This document shows, in pieces, positions 25,517 to 35,715 of a stretch of 64,000 nt of DNA. The DNA comes from Crateriforma conspicua (GTDB lineage: Bacteria > Planctomycetota > Planctomycetia > Pirellulales > Pirellulaceae). The translations under genes were made by a program, and so were the position numbers. The DNA is taken from NCBI RefSeq assembly GCF_007752935.1, contig NZ_CP036319.1, forward strand, positions 4,940,501-5,004,500, given 5' to 3'. The notes beneath the pieces are model-generated. The model did not search any database. It worked only from the letters and a program-made list of their open reading frames with translations, and was not told the DNA's origin. How positions within the stretch are numbered: the first letter of the stretch is position 1; the number at the start of each line of letters is the position of its first letter.

Positions 25517-26914
25517 ATGTTTGAAAAGCTTCGAATCGTCTTCACCATTCCCGAATTGCGGAAGAAGGTGCTTCTGACCATCGGGTTGCTGGCCGTTTAT
25601 CGGATCGGTTTTCACATCCCGTTGCCGATGGTCGCCACGAACTTGGGCGAATCCTCCGGTGGTGCGGCCGACTTCTTCGAGCGGGTCAGCATGTTCGCCG
25701 CCAGCGATCTGCGCCAGGCGACGATCTTTGGTCTGGGGATCATGCCCTACATTTCGGCGTCGATCATTTTCCAATTGCTGGGCAGCGTTTACAAACCGCT
25801 GGAAGAGCTGAAGAAGGAAGGCGAGGCGGGCCGCAAAAAGCTGAACGAATACACGCGTTATCTGACCGTGGCGATTTGTTTGGTCCAAAGCTACATGTAC
25901 CTGAAGTTCATGTTGATGGCCGGTGGCCCGGGTGGCTTCGGAAACATAAACCCGAACTTTTTGAACGCCGAAGGCACCGGCCTGTTTTGGGGCTGGCAGA
26001 TCGTCGCCGTCCTGGTGATGACCTGCGGGACGGTGTTCCTGATGTGGTTGGGCGAACAGATCGACGAATACGGTATCGGCAACGGCATCAGCCTGTTGAT
26101 CATGGCAGGCATTTTGGCCCAGATGCCCAAAGCGTTGTATGAACTGATCCGAAACATGAAGCCGCAACTGACCGGGCTTAGCCGCGGACAGGTCGGCATT
26201 GAAACACTGATATTGTTGGTCTTGTTGTTTGTCTGTGTTGTTTTCGGCGTGGTCTTCATCACGCTGGGTCAACGCAAGATCCCGACGCAATCGGCCAAGT
26301 TCACCCGCGGACGCCGGGTTTACGGCGGCACGCGTCAATTCTTGCCGCTGCGGATCAACCAAGCCGGCGTGATGCCGATCATCTTCGCCAGCAGTTTGCT
26401 GATGATCCCCGGCGTTTTCTTTGGGTTCATGGCGGGTCTGTTTGAGACCGATTCGTCGTTGTTCCGCTGGCTGAACATGATCGGATTGTCGATGCAGGAC
26501 CAAAGCTCCTATTTCTTCAATCTGCTGTACGTCGCGCTGATTTTCTTCTTCTGCTACTTCTGGACGGCGATCACGTTCAACCCGAAAGAAATGTCGGACA
26601 ACCTGAAGGAAAGTGGCACGTTCATTCCGGGGTATCGTCCCGGTAAGCGAACGACCGATTACCTGGAAAAGGTGATGGTACGAATCACCTATGTCGGCGC
26701 CGCGTTCTTGGGATTGATCGCGATCGTCCCGACGATTGTTTACGGTTCGTTGGGTGTGCCTTATTCGATCGCTGGTTTCTACGGTGGAACGGGCCTTCTG
26801 ATCGCCGTCAGCGTCGCGTTTGACTTGGTGCAGAAGATCGACAGCCACTTGGTGATGCGAAACTATCGCGGGTTGCTCGAAGGTGCCGGTGGCGGAACGT
26901 CCCCCGTCGTCTGA
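25517..26914 (+). CDS. secY: Protein translocase subunit SecY
   Basis: A 465-residue polytopic protein starting MFEKLRIVFTIPELRKKVL, with ten membrane segments, the plug-region and TM2 signature LGIMPYISASIIFQLL (about residues 76-91) and the cytoplasmic loop GQRKIPTQSAKF. SecY is the channel of the Sec system. ATG at 25517 gives the classical start; the upstream in-frame stretch is not SecY-like. In most bacteria secY is co-transcribed with rplO, but here a terminator and an opposite-strand kinase gene separate them, so it needs its own promoter. adk follows 49 bases later. Confidence 0.97.
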   Translation: MFEKLRIVFTIPELRKKVLLTIGLLAVYRIGFHIPLPMVATNLGESSGGAADFFERVSMFAASDLRQATIFGLGIMPYISASIIFQLLGSVYKPLEELKKEGEAGRKKLNEYTRYLTVAICLVQSYMYLKFMLMAGGPGGFGNINPNFLNAEGTGLFWGWQIVAVLVMTCGTVFLMWLGEQIDEYGIGNGISLLIMAGILAQMPKALYELIRNMKPQLTGLSRGQVGIETLILLVLLFVCVVFGVVFITLGQRKIPTQSAKFTRGRRVYGGTRQFLPLRINQAGVMPIIFASSLLMIPGVFFGFMAGLFETDSSLFRWLNMIGLSMQDQSSYFFNLLYVALIFFFCYFWTAITFNPKEMSDNLKESGTFIPGYRPGKRTTDYLEKVMVRITYVGAAFLGLIAIVPTIVYGSLGVPYSIAGFYGGTGLLIAVSVAFDLVQKIDSHLVMRNYRGLLEGAGGGTSPVV

Positions 26915-26963
26915 TCGTGGCCGTCGCACGACCGTTTCGTTTCGCTTCTGACTCGGTGAATCT

Positions 26964-27569
26964 TTGAACGCATCCAACCGACGTGGCGTCGATCACAACG
27001 ACGCCCCCGTGTTCCGGATCGTCTTCATTGGTCCGCCCGGGGCAGGCAAGGGCACCCAGTGCCGGCGTCTGTCCGAACGTTTGTCGATCCCGCATTTGTC
27101 GACCGGCGAAATGCTGCGTGCGACCAAGGACGGATCGGAGGTCGGCGAATTGGTGGCCAGCTATATCGACGGCGGCCGATTAGCCCCCGACGATTTGGTG
27201 ATGAAGATCCTGACCCGTCGTTTGGAAAAGGCGGATTGTTCATCGGGCTACCTGCTGGATGGTTTTCCGCGGAATGTCCAACAGGCGCGGCTGATGGACG
27301 ATTACTTGAGCAGCCAAGACGAACAGCTGACCCATGTCATTTCGCTGTGCGTCCCCCAGGAAATCTTGATCGAACGTTTGGCACGTCGTGCGGAAACCGA
27401 AGACCGCGATGACGACACCGACGAAACCATCCGGGTCCGCCTGGAAATCTTTGAATCGCAAACTCGGCCCGTTCTGGACTATTACCGCCAGTCCGGCATC
27501 CTGACCGACGTTGATGGCACCGGAACGATGGACGAGGTTTCGCAGCGTCTGCTGGCATGCGTTGTCTAA
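26964..27569 (+). CDS. adk: Adenylate kinase
   Basis: A 201-residue protein with the P-loop GPPGAGKGTQ (about residues 23-32), the AMP-binding STGEMLR and the LID-approach motif LLDGFPRN. It interconverts AMP, ATP and ADP. The LID is short and lacks the four zinc cysteines. The start is uncertain: TTG at 26964 gives 15 extra residues, while GTG at 27009 would begin MFRIVFIGPPG as in most adenylate kinases. The gene sits after secY in the standard order. Confidence 0.94.
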   Translation: MNASNRRGVDHNDAPVFRIVFIGPPGAGKGTQCRRLSERLSIPHLSTGEMLRATKDGSEVGELVASYIDGGRLAPDDLVMKILTRRLEKADCSSGYLLDGFPRNVQQARLMDDYLSSQDEQLTHVISLCVPQEILIERLARRAETEDRDDDTDETIRVRLEIFESQTRPVLDYYRQSGILTDVDGTGTMDEVSQRLLACVV

Positions 27570-27853
27570 TCGGGCCCGCTGGCGGTCTGGACCGAGTCGA
27601 TCGACCGGGCGAAGTCTGACCAGATTCAGCGTCGGCTAGATTCGGTGATGACCGCACGGCGATACGTCGGTCCTTTGTCATCGCCCGCGAAGACGCGCGT
27701 GTTGGATTCCCCTGTAGGGGGCATCGACGGCAGATCGCACGATTGATCGGTGTATCGCTGGGGTGAACGGGTTTTACAATGGACTCGGTTGAAAGCACCG
27801 TATTCTGCAATCGGCGAATCGATTCATTTGCCATCATCACATCGGATCAAACG

Positions 27854-30800
27854 ATGACCTTGTCTTTCCGCTTTCGGTTTTTGTTGGTTTACCTGGGCTG
27901 GCTGGCGATGCTTTGCGGCACCGTGTCGGCCCAAGGCCTGCCCTTTCAAAATCGCGCCGAATCATCCGCGGGCTTGATCACGCCACCACGCGCAGTGCGA
28001 CAGATCTTGAGCGACGCCCAGCGAGCAATCGATCAACAGCAATGGAGCGATGCCGTTGCCGGCCTGGGCGATTTCCTGCAGCAAGAGACCAGCGAAGCAG
28101 CCGACCTGGCGCTGACCCAAGACTATTTCCTGGACTCGGTCGACCAGGATCCCAACGCCACGTTGTCACAAAGCTTGATCCGCCAAGCCCGCCAGATGAT
28201 CGGCGATTTGCCGGCCGACGCACGCGAGACGTATGAATTACTGTACGGCCCGTCGGCACGACGAATTTTCGACCAGGCGACCCGGCAACGTGATTGGCTT
28301 GCCTTGGCCGAAGTCCGACGTCGGTATTTCCATACCCAGGCCGGGTATCTGTCTTCGATCGTCCTGGCACGTCGCGCGTGGCAGCGTGGCGAAGCCTTGC
28401 ATTGTGCCATGCTGTTGAAAGACATCATTCCGCAAGCCGACGCTTCACCGCACATCGACGCATCGGTTGTTGCTTTATTCGCGGTCGCAGCCCACCAATC
28501 GGAACTAAGCCTTGAACCGGAGTTGAAACTTTCCGGGCCGGTTCCTGCGGTTGGCGATGCCGAGGCCATCGCCGCCGGTCAGAGTCGTTCGGGCGAATCA
28601 TTACGACAATGGTGTAACGATGCGGCGACGATCGGCGATTTGGCGTCGGCTCGATGGAGGCAGAACTTCGGCTTGATGGGAACAACGCCGGACCGTAACG
28701 GAGGTGCGTCAGGGCAAATGCCGCTGACTCGGCCGGAATGGGTGGTCGAATCAACCGCGTCGCCCCGGGAATCCGAATTGCTGGCTGACCAAGCCGAACG
28801 GTTCCGCAGCCAAGGTGTTCTGCTGCCACCCAGTGCCCAACCGCTTTCGATCGACGGCCAAGTGATGGTTCGGACGACCAAATGGTTGACCGGAATCGAT
28901 CAGTCAACCGGCAAGATGGTTTGGACCTTTCCGTGGTATTCCGCCCAGGATGCGTTGGATGATTTCGAAACGCCGCATCCGTCGCTGAGCGAGGAACAGG
29001 AGGTCGCACAATTGGTCCAGCGGGTTTGGCATGACCTACCCTATGGCCAGCTTTCCAGCGACGGCCAACGGTTGTTCTTGCTGGACGGATTGGACGACCT
29101 GGAATCGTTTCGTATGGGCAACAGCGCGATGGGGTTGCGATCGCGGCGGGAAGCCGCCAACACCCTGGTCGCTTTAGAGCTGAAGACACAGGGCAAGTTG
29201 CTGTGGCGGATTGGGGCCGATGAAGACGAAGCCAGCACCTTGGGCGACGCCTTTTTTTTGGGACCGCCACTGCCCATCGATGGCCGGTTGTATGTCTTGG
29301 CAGAAGTCAGTGGCGATTTGGGACTGTATTGCCTGGATCCCGCAACCGGTCAAGAAATCTGGCGGCAAACGTTGGGTTCGATTGATGGCTTGCCGGTGCG
29401 ATTCGATGCACAGCGAAGATTGGCCGGCGCGATGCCAACCTACTATCAAGGGCTATTGATTTGTGCGACCGGAAACGGCTTGGTGGTCGCGATTGATTTA
29501 GCGGACCGAACGTTCCGCTGGGCCCGTCGTTACCCCCGGCCTCGTTCCGCTGCCAACAACAGTTTCTTTGATCCCGAACGTAACGATCTTGAATCTACCC
29601 AGCGTCGATGGGCCGACGGCGTCGCAATCGCCGGCGACGGTCACGTGGTCATCACCCCGGTCGAAAGCGACCAATTGATCGTTTTGAATGCGGCGACGGG
29701 GCAATCCAGTTTTCGCGCGAAACCCCGAAGCGGTGAACTGTACGTTGCCGGAATTCGCGACGGCAATTACATCTTGGTCGGCCGCCGTCAGGTCGCCGCG
29801 TATGACCTGGATTCGGGAAAAAAAGTCTGGGCGACCGATGATTCGGTGTTTGCCGGCGATCAAGAGGTGGCGGGTCGTGGAGCATTCGGCGATGGCGACT
29901 ATCTCGTGCCCACGACGCAACAGGAATTGATTCGGATTTCAACCGCCGACGGATCAATCACCGGTCGTAAAAAGGTCGACTTTCCTTTGGGCAATCTGGT
30001 GGCATCCGGTGGCGAACTATTCAGTCAAACCGCGACCGAAGTTGTCATGGCATCTGGGATGAGTAGTTTGCAACCGGACGTGCGTCTTCGTCTGGAACAG
30101 AACCCCGACGACGTGATGGCGCTGATCGACCAAGCGCAACTGATGCTGGAAAACGGCCAGCGTGATCAGGCCGTTGACGTGCTGCACAAAGCCGAAGCGT
30201 TGGACAGTGACAACGATGAAATCGATCAACTGCTGGTGTCGGCAATGCTAGAACAGCTACGTGAATCAGAAAGCATCGATACTGATCTGATTGCCAAGCT
30301 GGAACCAAGAATCGATCAGCCGGAACAGATGCTGGAATTCCAACGCTTGAAGGTGGACGGGTTTCTGCGGCAAGGCCAGCCGGAACAATCGTTGCGTGAA
30401 CTGTTGGCATTGTCCGCAATGGTGTTGGATTCACCCGAAAGCGATGGCACGGTGGTTACCGGATCGCAAACCGTTTCGGTGCATGAATGGATCGCCGGCC
30501 GCGTAACGCGTTGCTATCGAATCACCGAAGACCAAACCAACGAGGTTTCGGTTTCCGAAGAGAACCTGGACGATTTGGTCAGCCGCACCTTGTCCGAACA
30601 GTTGGCCCGACCGACCGCGCAGCTGCAAGAATTGTTGCGGCAATGGTCGCCGACAGGATTCGCCGACCAGATTGGCCAGGTGTTGTTCGAGCGTTTGAAA
30701 ACGAAACGGCAATATCATTTGATCGAACGGATGGCACTGGGCACACTGCCGCATCGACGCTGGAAAGAGCTTTCCGACGACCGGCTGTACATGTTGGCGT

Positions 30801-32506
30801 ATGCCTACGCAAAGTCCGAGATGCCGGAAGACGCATCCGCGGTCATCGCCGAACTGGCAAATCGAACGGCGATTGATCGATTGGCCGAAGCGGATTGGGC
30901 CGGCCCTTTACCTGATTTGCTTGGACAGCGAACCGCGCCGTTGGATCTGTGGCCCGATCGTGTCGACGTCAGCTTGGACTTGTTGACGCGAGCCAGTCCG
31001 ACCATGGCCATGTCCAATTTCCAAGCGTTGCAGCGTCGCTTTGCCACTTTACGTTTATCGTCGGAATCGGGACGGACGTTTTCCGGGTGGGAGATCGGCA
31101 CCAATAGCAGCCAGTCACTGCAAGTGCGTGACGCGTTGGGACGTGCGCGACCGATCGCGTTGTCCCCGCACCCCAATCGCAACGGCATGCGGGAATATGC
31201 AATCAGCGGAAGCCTGGCACTGCTAAGTGTGGGTACGGAACTGATCGCATTGGACATGACCAAAGTTAATGACGCGATGCAACCACCGATGATCTGGCGG
31301 CGAGAATTGGTCAGTCGCGAATCAGGCGTTTCATCCGTGCGTACCGAAAACGATTTGGGCGATGTCATTTATCGCAACCGCATCAGTAGCGGAACGATGA
31401 TCAACGGAATGCTGCCGGAAATCAGTGTGGGACCGATCTTGGGCGATCGCTTCTTCGTATTTCGAAACGGCGAATTGATGTGCCTGGACGCGATCACCGG
31501 CGACACACGATGGCGCACGACCGACGCACCACGCACCGGCGTGCTGGTCGTCGACGGATCGCGTGTGGCCCTTGTCTCTGACGAAACCAACGAGATTCGA
31601 ATCTACGATCTTTATGACGGGACGTTGACGAGCCAGAAGCCTTGGAATCATGGCGATCTGTGGGGCCGCAGCGATCGCTTTGTCGTCGCGATTCAGGCCG
31701 ACGGTGAAGATGATCAAAACGAATCACTGCGTCGCCGCGTGATCATGGTCGACCCATTGGCCGATGGCAGCGGTGTGATGATCGAATCTGACAACTGCGT
31801 CGTGTCCCGTTCCAGCCAGTCCACCGAAGATTCGTTCGGGGATCTGTTGAACGGACGTTGGGTCACGATTCTTAACCACGAAGGCAAGCTTGTCGTCTGG
31901 GATTTGCAATCAGGAAAGGAACTTGCACGCGAATCGATCGACCTGTCACCGGGGCACCTCGGGTTATCCAGCGTTCAAATGCGAGGTGGTTTGGTCATTC
32001 TGCCGCAAGTCAGTATGCCGGCAAGCAATGACATCGAATCGGAAAAACTGGACGGCCGCACAACAGACAATCAAAAAGAAGCGGGAGCCGCGTTGGCATT
32101 TGATAGCGTCACCGGCGAATTGAAATGGCGGCAAGATTTCGAACTTCCTTGGGGCGTGACCTTGGACCAACCCGCAGCTTCACCGCTGTTGCTGTTCACA
32201 CGTTTGCGTAGTGCCTATTCAACGCAAGGAAAGCGTGAACAGTCATTGGATTTCCAAGCCATCGATGTTCGAAACGGCAAACTGATCGCGCAGCAATTGC
32301 GAAACGACGTCGGATCCAAGTTCACGTTCCGCGATACCGAACAAACGTTGCTGCCACACAACAACATCAAAGCGCGTATCGATACCCTGACGATCGACTT
32401 TCAGTTCCTGTTCGAATCCCCTAGCAATCCGGCTGGACAACCGGATGCTGGCGATCAACCAAGTTCCAGCGACGAGATTGACGACACGACGCCGGAGCAA
32501 CCTTAG
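27854..32506 (+). CDS. Large secreted PQQ-type beta-propeller protein
   Basis: A 1550-residue protein with a signal peptide (LSFRFRFLLVYLGWLAMLCG, cleavage near VSAQG). It carries two sets of PQQ/BamB-like propeller repeats: about residues 330-730 (for example MVWTFPWYS, LLWRIGADE, QEIWRQTLG, FRWARRYP, KKVWATDD) and about 1130-1500 (DTRWRTTD, LVVWDLQSGKELA, ELKWRQDF). A helical TPR-like linker lies between (about 760-1080). It should be periplasmic or outer-membrane associated; BamB-like assembly or scaffold roles are possible, but no PQQ-enzyme active site was seen. The ATG at 27854 was chosen because it starts the signal peptide; an upstream ATG at 27779 is also in frame. Confidence 0.78.
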   Translation: MTLSFRFRFLLVYLGWLAMLCGTVSAQGLPFQNRAESSAGLITPPRAVRQILSDAQRAIDQQQWSDAVAGLGDFLQQETSEAADLALTQDYFLDSVDQDPNATLSQSLIRQARQMIGDLPADARETYELLYGPSARRIFDQATRQRDWLALAEVRRRYFHTQAGYLSSIVLARRAWQRGEALHCAMLLKDIIPQADASPHIDASVVALFAVAAHQSELSLEPELKLSGPVPAVGDAEAIAAGQSRSGESLRQWCNDAATIGDLASARWRQNFGLMGTTPDRNGGASGQMPLTRPEWVVESTASPRESELLADQAERFRSQGVLLPPSAQPLSIDGQVMVRTTKWLTGIDQSTGKMVWTFPWYSAQDALDDFETPHPSLSEEQEVAQLVQRVWHDLPYGQLSSDGQRLFLLDGLDDLESFRMGNSAMGLRSRREAANTLVALELKTQGKLLWRIGADEDEASTLGDAFFLGPPLPIDGRLYVLAEVSGDLGLYCLDPATGQEIWRQTLGSIDGLPVRFDAQRRLAGAMPTYYQGLLICATGNGLVVAIDLADRTFRWARRYPRPRSAANNSFFDPERNDLESTQRRWADGVAIAGDGHVVITPVESDQLIVLNAATGQSSFRAKPRSGELYVAGIRDGNYILVGRRQVAAYDLDSGKKVWATDDSVFAGDQEVAGRGAFGDGDYLVPTTQQELIRISTADGSITGRKKVDFPLGNLVASGGELFSQTATEVVMASGMSSLQPDVRLRLEQNPDDVMALIDQAQLMLENGQRDQAVDVLHKAEALDSDNDEIDQLLVSAMLEQLRESESIDTDLIAKLEPRIDQPEQMLEFQRLKVDGFLRQGQPEQSLRELLALSAMVLDSPESDGTVVTGSQTVSVHEWIAGRVTRCYRITEDQTNEVSVSEENLDDLVSRTLSEQLARPTAQLQELLRQWSPTGFADQIGQVLFERLKTKRQYHLIERMALGTLPHRRWKELSDDRLYMLAYAYAKSEMPEDASAVIAELANRTAIDRLAEADWAGPLPDLLGQRTAPLDLWPDRVDVSLDLLTRASPTMAMSNFQALQRRFATLRLSSESGRTFSGWEIGTNSSQSLQVRDALGRARPIALSPHPNRNGMREYAISGSLALLSVGTELIALDMTKVNDAMQPPMIWRRELVSRESGVSSVRTENDLGDVIYRNRISSGTMINGMLPEISVGPILGDRFFVFRNGELMCLDAITGDTRWRTTDAPRTGVLVVDGSRVALVSDETNEIRIYDLYDGTLTSQKPWNHGDLWGRSDRFVVAIQADGEDDQNESLRRRVIMVDPLADGSGVMIESDNCVVSRSSQSTEDSFGDLLNGRWVTILNHEGKLVVWDLQSGKELARESIDLSPGHLGLSSVQMRGGLVILPQVSMPASNDIESEKLDGRTTDNQKEAGAALAFDSVTGELKWRQDFELPWGVTLDQPAASPLLLFTRLRSAYSTQGKREQSLDFQAIDVRNGKLIAQQLRNDVGSKFTFRDTEQTLLPHNNIKARIDTLTIDFQFLFESPSNPAGQPDAGDQPSSSDEIDDTTPEQP

Positions 32507-32555
32507 GATCAAGGTCCGCCGGGCCAATCGGGTCGAAGCCTGATCGATCCCGCAA

Positions 32556-34124
32556 TCACTTCATTGGAAATTGCAAACACAGCACTGTTTGATCGCCACG
32601 CAGCAGAATCTGCGGAGCGAGATCGGGGACGGCCACCCACAGGGGCGCGGACCAACACGGGTACTGAAGTGCTGGGTTTGTATCACCGTTTGCAAAGGCT
32701 TCCTCAGTCGCCAGATCATGCGAAGCTTTAATCGACAGTGCTTCGGGATCGGCCTTGGCGATGTGAAGTGTGCCGCGTTCCTCCAGGACCAGCAAATGGT
32801 CCCCCACCGCGGTCACGCTGCTGCGTCGGCGTTCCAATCCAGTCCATTTGACGGTCCCCGTCATCAAGTCCACACAGCGAAAATCGCTGTCCGGGGCGTT
32901 TCTGCCACTGCAGCCGTAAAGGTAACCGTTGACCAAAACCGGCGTCGCCCAGTGGCAGCGCATCGCCATGCGTCGACGATCACGACGTGGGTCTTGCCAA
33001 ACGGCGGTCGGTGATTCGGATGGATCCACCTCCAGCAACACACTTCCCACTTCATAGCACTCGCTGATGAATACCTTCGATCCATCGACCACGGGGGTCA
33101 TAGCATTGACGCTTTCCAGCAAGTCCGATCGGTGATGGAACTTCCAAAGGGTCGTCCCGGCCTTTGCGTCGACGCACCACAAATGATCACGGGCCAACAA
33201 TAAAACACACGCTTTGTTGTCGATCTGAATCGGACGTGGACTGCTGTAGCTGGCCAGATCGTCAACGGCTTGCCACCGCACTTGGCCGGTGTTTCGATTG
33301 AAAGCAACCAACCCGGTGCCATTTGGGCTGACGCGGTTCAACTGTCCCGGCGGAACTACTTGGTCTTCGTCGGGGCTTCCGCCCACCATGACAATGACCA
33401 AATCATCGATAACAAGCGGAGCCGAACCGACGCCGAAAAAGTTTTGGACCACCGCGAACTGATCAACGGTTTCCACCGACCATCGTTCAGTGCCGTCGCT
33501 TAATGATCGACAGGTCAGTCGACCGCGAACCCCAAGCGTATAGACACTGTCTTGGTGCACGGTCGGACTCGATCGCGGTCCCGCTTCGTACCCGTACAAG
33601 TCCTGGTATCGACATTCGTTTTGTTGCGTCCAGATAATTTGTCCCGATGCCAAATCCACACATCGCAGTCGTTCCGTGATGGATGACCGGCGCCCAACGA
33701 CGCGGCGGTCGGTGGAATCGGGTGCCGCATCAAAGTGATAGTATCGATCGGCCGCGGTGACACCGATGCCGTAACCTTCGCCGACCGGCAACGACCAGGT
33801 GACCGAAGGCTTGCCGTTCCAGTCGACTCGATCGGCGGCTTGGATCAAATCCGCGTCGTGGACGATGCCATCGAATTGCGGCCCCAAAAACCGCGGCCAA
33901 TCCGCCGCCGACTGACCGGCCGATACGATGACCAGTGCCAATGCGGTCACCCAAGGTGCAATCACGTTGGGGACGACCAAGCAGCACTGTTGCGCTGCGG
34001 GCGCACTCCAGTTGGCGGTTCCCCGCGGATGCGGCCGGCGGCCGGGCGGCGTGAAGGTCAGCCGAACGCCGTTGCACACACGTCCTTTGGACACGCGATG
34101 ATTCGCGAAGCAATGTTTCGGCAT
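32556..34124 (-). CDS. Secreted PQQ-like beta-propeller repeat protein
   Basis: A 522-residue frame with an export segment VTALALVIVSAGQSAA followed by the planctomycete motif DWPRFLGPQFDG and propeller repeats (IIWTQQNE, ERWSVETVD, VRWQAVDD, TLWKFHHR, VKWTGLER). This is the PQQ/quinoprotein-like fold common in planctomycetes next to secreted enzymes; catalytic activity is not evident. The start is uncertain: ATG at 34124 leaves about 50 residues before the hydrophobic segment, and closer TTG or GTG codons (around 33990) would give a more normal signal peptide. It converges on the larger propeller gene. Confidence 0.75.
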   Translation of the reverse strand: MPKHCFANHRVSKGRVCNGVRLTFTPPGRRPHPRGTANWSAPAAQQCCLVVPNVIAPWVTALALVIVSAGQSAADWPRFLGPQFDGIVHDADLIQAADRVDWNGKPSVTWSLPVGEGYGIGVTAADRYYHFDAAPDSTDRRVVGRRSSITERLRCVDLASGQIIWTQQNECRYQDLYGYEAGPRSSPTVHQDSVYTLGVRGRLTCRSLSDGTERWSVETVDQFAVVQNFFGVGSAPLVIDDLVIVMVGGSPDEDQVVPPGQLNRVSPNGTGLVAFNRNTGQVRWQAVDDLASYSSPRPIQIDNKACVLLLARDHLWCVDAKAGTTLWKFHHRSDLLESVNAMTPVVDGSKVFISECYEVGSVLLEVDPSESPTAVWQDPRRDRRRMAMRCHWATPVLVNGYLYGCSGRNAPDSDFRCVDLMTGTVKWTGLERRRSSVTAVGDHLLVLEERGTLHIAKADPEALSIKASHDLATEEAFANGDTNPALQYPCWSAPLWVAVPDLAPQILLRGDQTVLCLQFPMK

Positions 34125-34271
34125 AAGGCTTGCGTGGACCGTTGATTCGGCCGATGGTAGGAAGCGTCCCCCTGCCGACGACCGGCATCGTCGGGGCGGC
34201 GAAGCAAACAAGAACGCTGAAAATTTTTTTTGGTTCATGGTGTCGCCGATCGAATCGGTGGGAGAGTGTCA

Positions 34272-34700
34272 GTGAGCGATTTGGTCGTCAATCGACGTTT
34301 AACGTTGCCGGCGGAATCGATCCAGATTTCGCATTCGCGAAGCAGTGGCCCTGGTGGGCAGAACGTCAACAAAGTCAATTCTCGGGTCACACTGCGGTGG
34401 TCGCCCGGGCAATGCGATGCGATGCCGGAGGATTGGAAACGCCGGTTCATGGCCCGTCAAAGTAACCGTATCACCCGGGACGGTGATTTGGTGCTGCATA
34501 GTGACCGTTTTCGCGATCAGCCCAGTAATCTAGCGGACGTCCGGCAACGTCTGGTCGATCTGTTGCTGGAATGCCAGTGGCCACCGAAGGCTCGCAAGGC
34601 GACTCGTCCCAGTCGTTCGAGCAACAAAAAGCGATTGAAAAAGAAAAAACAGCACAGCCAAAAAAAACAGCTTCGCCGGTCGCCGATCCCACGCGACTGA
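34272..34700 (+). CDS. arfB: ArfB/YaeJ-like peptidyl-tRNA hydrolase (ribosome rescue)
   Basis: A 142-residue protein starting at GTG 34272 (SDLVVNRRLTLP), with a GGGAG ribosome binding site about 10 bases before it. It holds the catalytic GGQ motif in SRSSGPGGQNVNKVNSRV and a lysine/arginine-rich C-terminal tail (KKRLKKKKQHSQKKQLRRS) that in this family enters the empty mRNA channel. Together these indicate a codon-independent release factor that frees stalled ribosomes. It lacks the codon-recognition domain of RF1/RF2. An upstream start at 34230 is possible. Confidence 0.9.
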   Translation: MSDLVVNRRLTLPAESIQISHSRSSGPGGQNVNKVNSRVTLRWSPGQCDAMPEDWKRRFMARQSNRITRDGDLVLHSDRFRDQPSNLADVRQRLVDLLLECQWPPKARKATRPSRSSNKKRLKKKKQHSQKKQLRRSPIPRD

Positions 34701-34763
34701 TGCGGATTCGGATTCAATGCTTCTCGTCAAAATTGTCGCTGCTATAGTAGAGACCAGGCCGAG

Positions 34764-34779
34764 GGCCGATCGATCGGCC
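34764..34779 (+). promoter_or_regulatory. Perfect 16-bp palindrome in the leader of the UvrB/UvrC-motif gene
   Basis: GGCCGATCGATCGGCC is fully self-complementary and lies about 40 bases before the ATG at 34818 and 15 bases after a TATAGT box (34743-34748). It may be an operator or form a short hairpin in the leader. No good -35 box was found at normal spacing. Confidence 0.4.
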
Positions 34780-34817
34780 GGGGCGCAGCGGCCGGTTTCT
34801 CTCGTCCAGTCAGACCG

Positions 34818-35561
34818 ATGGAATCGATGAAACGTTCAATGCATATCGACGACCTGTTGTCCAAGTGGGCCTACGATCCGTCGAATCTGAACGTCCGATT
34901 GGTCAAAGGCAAGGACGGCCGTGATGTGATTCAGATGCGGCTGGACATGGGCATTCTTCAGCTGGAAACCGCCGGTCGTCCGGATGGTTCAAAGGTCGAA
35001 GGATCCGATACCTATTTGGATCATTTGCAACTGGAACACCTGGAAGCCCCGGACCGGGTGCTGACGGATGATGAATGCGCCGAAGTCGACCGTGAATTCA
35101 TGCAGTTCTACCATCGGCGTTTGTGTTGGTTGCGGCTGCAGTATTACCACCGCGCGGTCATGGACGCGAATCACACCTTGCGGCTGATGGACCTGTCGTC
35201 GGTGATGAGCCCGGATGAAGAATGGACGGGATCGCACGAACAGTACCGGCCATTCGTTTTGTTCCACCGGACCCAGGCCGAAGCGTTGGGTGAATTGGAA
35301 GAAAACAGCGCCGAAGAAGCCGTCCAAGCGATCAATCGCGGCTTGGAAACGATGCGTCAGTTTTTTATTCAGCACGACGCCGAAGAACATTTCGAAGAAG
35401 ACGAGCTGGTCGTCCGCTTGGCCGAACTACGCGAATCGTTGCGAAACGAGTACGAAGTCGGCCAAACGCTTAGCGAACGCTTGGATGCCGCGATTCAACA
35501 AGAAGAGTATGAATTGGCGGCCCGTCTGCGTGATGAGCTTGCACGACGCCAATCCCGCTGA
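34818..35561 (+). CDS. UvrB/UvrC-motif (UVR) domain protein
   Basis: A 247-residue soluble protein. The last 35 residues (TLSERLDAAIQQEEYELAARLRDELARR) match the UVR motif, a helical hairpin that mediates protein contacts in UvrB, UvrC and McsA. The rest (MHIDDLLSKWAYDPSNLNVRLVKGKDG, ETAGRPDGSKV and an acidic helical middle) matches a planctomycete-type protein with no known activity. There are no zinc-binding cysteines as in McsA. It is a single-gene unit. Confidence 0.8.
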   Translation: MESMKRSMHIDDLLSKWAYDPSNLNVRLVKGKDGRDVIQMRLDMGILQLETAGRPDGSKVEGSDTYLDHLQLEHLEAPDRVLTDDECAEVDREFMQFYHRRLCWLRLQYYHRAVMDANHTLRLMDLSSVMSPDEEWTGSHEQYRPFVLFHRTQAEALGELEENSAEEAVQAINRGLETMRQFFIQHDAEEHFEEDELVVRLAELRESLRNEYEVGQTLSERLDAAIQQEEYELAARLRDELARRQSR

Positions 35562-35715
35562 TTCAATCACCGCATCTTGGTGACTTTGGTCGACCTGTCC
35601 AAACTGACAGGCGGTGGCCGATCGCGGACAGGGTCGTCGCCCTTGGTGATCGGATCATGTCGCCACGAATCACCGACGCTTTGTTTGATCCTTTTGTAGC
35701 CGCGGGAATGCCGCT

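Noticed and set aside
25469-26977. A long open frame antisense to secY, about 500 codons
   Set aside because: Its translation is rich in Gln, His and Arg and matches the mirror of SecY codon use; SecY itself is certain from family motifs.
27709-27720. CCCCTGTAGGGG as a terminator for secY-adk
   Set aside because: The stem is only four or five bases with no T-run; too weak to support.
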